From Limnohabitans sp. Rim8 (GTDB taxonomy: Bacteria > Pseudomonadota > Gammaproteobacteria > Burkholderiales > Burkholderiaceae_C): a DNA stretch of 64,000 nucleotides. Position numbers and translations under genes: made by a program. The stretch spans positions 62,001 through 126,000 of the forward strand of contig CAMDFK010000003.1 of the NCBI GenBank assembly GCA_945897465.1, written 5' to 3'. Positions 61,297-64,000 of this stretch are shown piece by piece (position 1 is the stretch's first letter; each line of letters opens with the position of its first letter). The notes below the pieces were generated by a model, which did not search any database, had not been told where the DNA came from, and worked only from the letters and a program-made list of their open reading frames with translations.

Positions 61297-61364
61297 AGTC
61301 TTTTTCACGGGTGTTGGAAATAACCGACACCACGGTTTTTGGGGCGGTGCTACCTTCACCCACC

Positions 61365-61991
61365 ATGAAAAAACTTTGGGACATTTCTCCAACTGTGGAT
61401 GCACAAAGCCCGGTCTTTCCGGGCGACACGCCCTACAGCCAACAATGGGCCGCCACCCTGTCGGATACATGCCCCGTCAACGTGAGCGCCATCACCCTGT
61501 CGCCGCATGTGGGCGCGCATGCCGATGCCCCGCTGCATTACGACCCGCAAGGCGCGGCCGTGGGCGCTTTGGACCTGCTGCCCTTTCTGGGCCGCTGCCG
61601 CGTCATCCATGCCATCGATGTGGGCCCCTTGATCACCATCGCCCACCTAGAACACGCCCTGAACGACGTGCCCGAGCGTCTGCTGGTGCGCACCTACCGC
61701 CAGTTTCCGCTCGCACACTTCGACACCCAACTCACCGCCTTTGAACCCGCCTGCGTGCAGCACCTGGCCGACCTGGGCGTGCGGCTGATCGGCACCGACA
61801 GCGCCAGCATCGACCCGGCCAACAGCAAGCAACTCCCCAGCCACCAAGTGATCCGCCAGCGCGGCTTGCGCGTGCTGGAAAACCTGCTGCTCGACGACGT
61901 GCCCGAAGGCGATTACGAGCTGATCGCCCTGCCCCTGAAACTCATGACCGCCGATGCCAGCCCCGTGAGGGCCGTCTTGCGCGAACTTTGA
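61365..61991 (+). CDS. kynB: Kynurenine formamidase
   Basis: The 208-residue cyclase-family metal enzyme has the signature SPHVGAHADAPLHYD (HxGxHxDxPxH), near residues 46-60, that binds the two zinc ions, and RLIGTDSASIDP later, as in bacterial KynB. It hydrolyses N-formylkynurenine to kynurenine. It is followed by kynU and kynA in the usual order, which settles the assignment. The ATG at 61365 gives the canonical start. Confidence 0.95.
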   Translation: MKKLWDISPTVDAQSPVFPGDTPYSQQWAATLSDTCPVNVSAITLSPHVGAHADAPLHYDPQGAAVGALDLLPFLGRCRVIHAIDVGPLITIAHLEHALNDVPERLLVRTYRQFPLAHFDTQLTAFEPACVQHLADLGVRLIGTDSASIDPANSKQLPSHQVIRQRGLRVLENLLLDDVPEGDYELIALPLKLMTADASPVRAVLREL

Positions 61992-62014
61992 AACACTCTT
62001 TGTCAATCACACCC

Positions 62015-63301
62015 ATGATGAACCTCACCCCCACCTTGCAAGACTGCGAACTGCTGGACACGCAAGACCCGCTGCGCGCGTTGCGAGAACAATTTGACCT
62101 GCCCGCTGGTGTGATTTACCTGGACGGCAACTCGCTGGGTGTGCTGCCCAAAACCGTCCCAGCCCGCGTGGCCCATGCCGTGACGCACGAATGGGGCACC
62201 GACCTGATCAAAAGCTGGAACACCGCAGGCTGGTTCACCCTGCCCCAGCGTGTGGGCGACAAAATCGCACGCGTCATCGGTGCCCAAGCAGGTGAAGTGA
62301 TCGCCGCCGACAGCACCTCGATCAACCTGTTCAAAGTCCTGGCCGCCGCGCTGCACATCGCCAAGGCCGACCACCCCCACAAAACCAAAATCCTCAGCGA
62401 GCGCAGTAACTTCCCGACTGACCTGTACATCGCAGAGGCCTTGTGCAAAGAACGCGGTTACACCCTGCAGCTGGTCGAAGCCGATGAGATCGCAGCCGCC
62501 TTGCAAGCCGATGTGGCGGTGCTGATGCTCACCCATGTGAACTACCGCACCGGCGCCATGCACAACATGCAGGCGGTCACCGCGCAAGCCCATGCCCATG
62601 GCATCCTGACCGTGTGGGACCTGGCGCACAGCGCGGGGGCCGTGCCGGTCGACCTGAACGGCTCAGGGGCCGACTTTGCCGTGGGTTGCGGCTACAAGTA
62701 CCTCAACGGCGGCCCCGGTGCGCCTGCATTTGTGTGGGTGCACCCCCAGCACACCGACCGCTTTTGGCAGCCGCTGGCCGGTTGGTGGGGCCATGCCGCG
62801 CCCTTTGCCTTCACACCCGACTACCAACCCGCCCCAGGCATCACCCGCTACCAATGCGGCACCCAACCCATCTTGAGCCTCACGGCACTCGACTGCGGGC
62901 TCGACGCTTTTTTGGCTGCCGAAGCGTTGGGCGGCATGGCCGCTCTGCGCAAAAAGTCGCTGGCACTCACGGGCCTGTTCATGCAGCTGGTACGCACGCG
63001 CCTGCACGGGCACGGCTTTGGCATCGCCACACCGGCCGAAGAAGCCCTGCGCGGCTCGCAAGTGAGCCTGACCCGCACCGAAGGCGCTTACGCCATCGTG
63101 CAAGCCCTGATCGCGCGCGGCGTGATTGGCGACTTCAGGGCGGGCGATGGTGGCCTGCACCCCGACATCCTGCGCTTTGGTTTCACGCCGCTGTATGTGG
63201 GCTATACCGACGTGTGGCAGGCCGCAGAGCACCTGTGCCAAGTCATGCAAAGCGGCGAGTGGCAAGACGCCCGCTTTGCGCAGAAGAATGCCGTGACCTG
63301 A
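62015..63301 (+). CDS. kynU: Kynureninase
   Basis: The 428-residue PLP enzyme cleaves kynurenine to anthranilate and alanine. The [14 protein letters not shown] start and the PLP-lysine region [16 protein letters not shown] (Lys228) are intact, as is the [15 protein letters not shown] aspartate segment. The open frame begins earlier at a TTG overlapping the kynB stop (61988); I prefer the ATG at 62015, where homologues begin. It is 10 bp from kynA. Confidence 0.95.
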   Translation: MMNLTPTLQDCELLDTQDPLRALREQFDLPAGVIYLDGNSLGVLPKTVPARVAHAVTHEWGTDLIKSWNTAGWFTLPQRVGDKIARVIGAQAGEVIAADSTSINLFKVLAAALHIAKADHPHKTKILSERSNFPTDLYIAEALCKERGYTLQLVEADEIAAALQADVAVLMLTHVNYRTGAMHNMQAVTAQAHAHGILTVWDLAHSAGAVPVDLNGSGADFAVGCGYKYLNGGPGAPAFVWVHPQHTDRFWQPLAGWWGHAAPFAFTPDYQPAPGITRYQCGTQPILSLTALDCGLDAFLAAEALGGMAALRKKSLALTGLFMQLVRTRLHGHGFGIATPAEEALRGSQVSLTRTEGAYAIVQALIARGVIGDFRAGDGGLHPDILRFGFTPLYVGYTDVWQAAEHLCQVMQSGEWQDARFAQKNAVT

Positions 63302-63311
63302 AAGGCACCTC

Positions 63312-64000
63312 ATGAGCTCATGTCCTTTCCACACCCCGAACACCGACACCGCAGGGGGCGATTCAGCGGGTGAACGCATCGTGCACGATGAAAAAGCCCA
63401 GCTCGACTTTGACGGTCGCATGAGCTACGGCGACTACCTGCAACTGGACGCCATCCTGAACGCACAAATACCGCTCTCGCCCGACCACAACGAGATGCTG
63501 TTCATCGTGCAGCACCAGACCAGCGAGCTGTGGATGAAGCTGATGCTGCACGAGCTGCAGGCCGCCATGGCGGGCATCGCCCAAGACCAATTGCCCGACG
63601 CCTTCAAAAAGCTCGCCCGCGTCAGCCGCATCATGGAGCAGCTGGTCCACGCCTGGGACGTGCTGGCCACCATGACGCCGCCCGAGTACAGCGCCATTCG
63701 GCCTTATCTGGCGCAGTCGAGTGGTTTCCAAAGCTGGCAATACCGCTGCATCGAGTTTGCAATGGGCAACAAAAACGCGGCCATGCTGCAGCCCCACGCG
63801 CACCGCCCCGACCTGTCGGCCACCGTGCAAGCGGCCTACGAAGCACCTTCGCTGTACGACGAATGCCTGCGCCTGTTGCAGCGCCGTGGCCTGGATGTAC
63901 CGGACACCCACACCCAACGCGATTGGCGACAGCCCTACCCGGCAAGCGTTGCAGTCGAAAACGCTTGGCTGGTGGTCTACCGCAACCCGCAGCAACACTG
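63312..64000 (+). CDS. kynA: Tryptophan 2,3-dioxygenase, N-terminal part
   Basis: The frame starts [10 protein letters not shown] at 63312 and stays open through the right edge (about 229 codons). The N-terminal TDO signature [16 protein letters not shown] and [19 protein letters not shown], which forms the haem and substrate pocket, are present, as is the [20 protein letters not shown] segment. The proximal haem His lies further C-terminal, outside the window. TDO opens the indole ring of tryptophan to N-formylkynurenine, the substrate of kynB; the order kynB-kynU-kynA is complete. Confidence 0.95.
   Translation, partial: MSSCPFHTPNTDTAGGDSAGERIVHDEKAQLDFDGRMSYGDYLQLDAILNAQIPLSPDHNEMLFIVQHQTSELWMKLMLHELQAAMAGIAQDQLPDAFKKLARVSRIMEQLVHAWDVLATMTPPEYSAIRPYLAQSSGFQSWQYRCIEFAMGNKNAAMLQPHAHRPDLSATVQAAYEAPSLYDECLRLLQRRGLDVPDTHTQRDWRQPYPASVAVENAWLVVYRNPQQH

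Noticed and set aside
61297-61364. Operator-like partial dyad (GGTGT...ACACC) ahead of kynB
   Set aside because: The pairing is only about five bases and interrupted, too weak to call; a KynR-type site would need comparison with relatives.

Overview
The window is a GC-rich stretch of bacterial chromosome that reads almost entirely as core housekeeping DNA. The gene content and arrangements point to a betaproteobacterium of the order Burkholderiales, most likely a Comamonadaceae relative: glnA followed by ntrB-ntrC with an NtrC/sigma-54 control region, rpsP-rimM-trmD-rplS, pcnB next to folK with hda upstream, rpsT next to a DUF3579 gene and argD-argF, a BktB/PhaA-type thiolase, and a kynBUA tryptophan-degradation operon. 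The family placement is inference from gene order and protein character; no rRNA gene is present to confirm it. I found no tRNA or rRNA, insertion sequence, prophage, CRISPR array or replication origin.

Layout. 1-5.2 kb: the end of a serine hydrolase, argH, a degenerate SRAP-family protein, two pseudouridine synthases, a 46-residue basic protein and a DMT exporter. 5.3-8.3 kb: an envelope pair (TPR protein and L,D-transpeptidase sharing a similar C-terminal domain) and a small 2Fe-2S ferredoxin. 8.3-13.2 kb: the nitrogen-control cluster ntrC-ntrB-(coiled-coil secreted protein)-glnA, read leftward from a recognisable sigma-54 promoter with NtrC-type sites. 13.2-17.9 kb: a CinA-like protein, an EI24 membrane protein, and a compact three-gene unit of beta-propeller, polysaccharide deacetylase and sterol-desaturase-like oxygenase. 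17.9-24.5 kb: hydrolase, rRNA and tRNA modification enzymes, a GNAT, two overlapping multihaem cytochrome c genes and an SDR. 24.6-31.9 kb: thiolase, RidA, plsY, ybaK, aldo/keto reductase, acyl-CoA synthetase, hydrolase and a small putative outer-membrane barrel.

31.9-38.4 kb: prfB with its programmed +1 frameshift, a tandem or palindromic intergenic repeat, pepN, fbp, a small unknown protein and a NYN-domain protein between AT-rich spacers. 38.5-45.8 kb: NUDIX hydrolase, CbiB-related membrane protein, rsgA, pterin dehydratase, M48 protease, oligoribonuclease and a DEAD-box helicase with a long leader. 45.9-48.2 kb: rpsP-rimM-trmD-rplS. 48.3-53.9 kb: a GNAT and a TM2-like protein, then the leftward chain PerM-hda-HAD-pcnB-folK, mostly joined by 4-bp overlaps. 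54-64 kb: purM, a SirB1-type protein, murJ, rpsT, DUF3579, argD-argF-cysteine-cluster protein, and kynB-kynU-kynA running off the right edge.

The window contains arginine biosynthesis (argH, argD, argF), nitrogen assimilation control, RNA modification (RluE, RluA-like, RsuA-like, DusC, TrmD), ribosome function (RimM, RsgA, prfB, r-proteins) and envelope building (MurJ, L,D-transpeptidase, PlsY). The most unusual items are the SRAP protein that has lost most of its catalytic residues, the duplicated terminator lying inside the reading frame after glnA, the paired Cds6-like domains, the three-gene envelope unit at 15-17.9 kb, and several repeat or palindrome elements. I did not find a clear new defence or mobile system.
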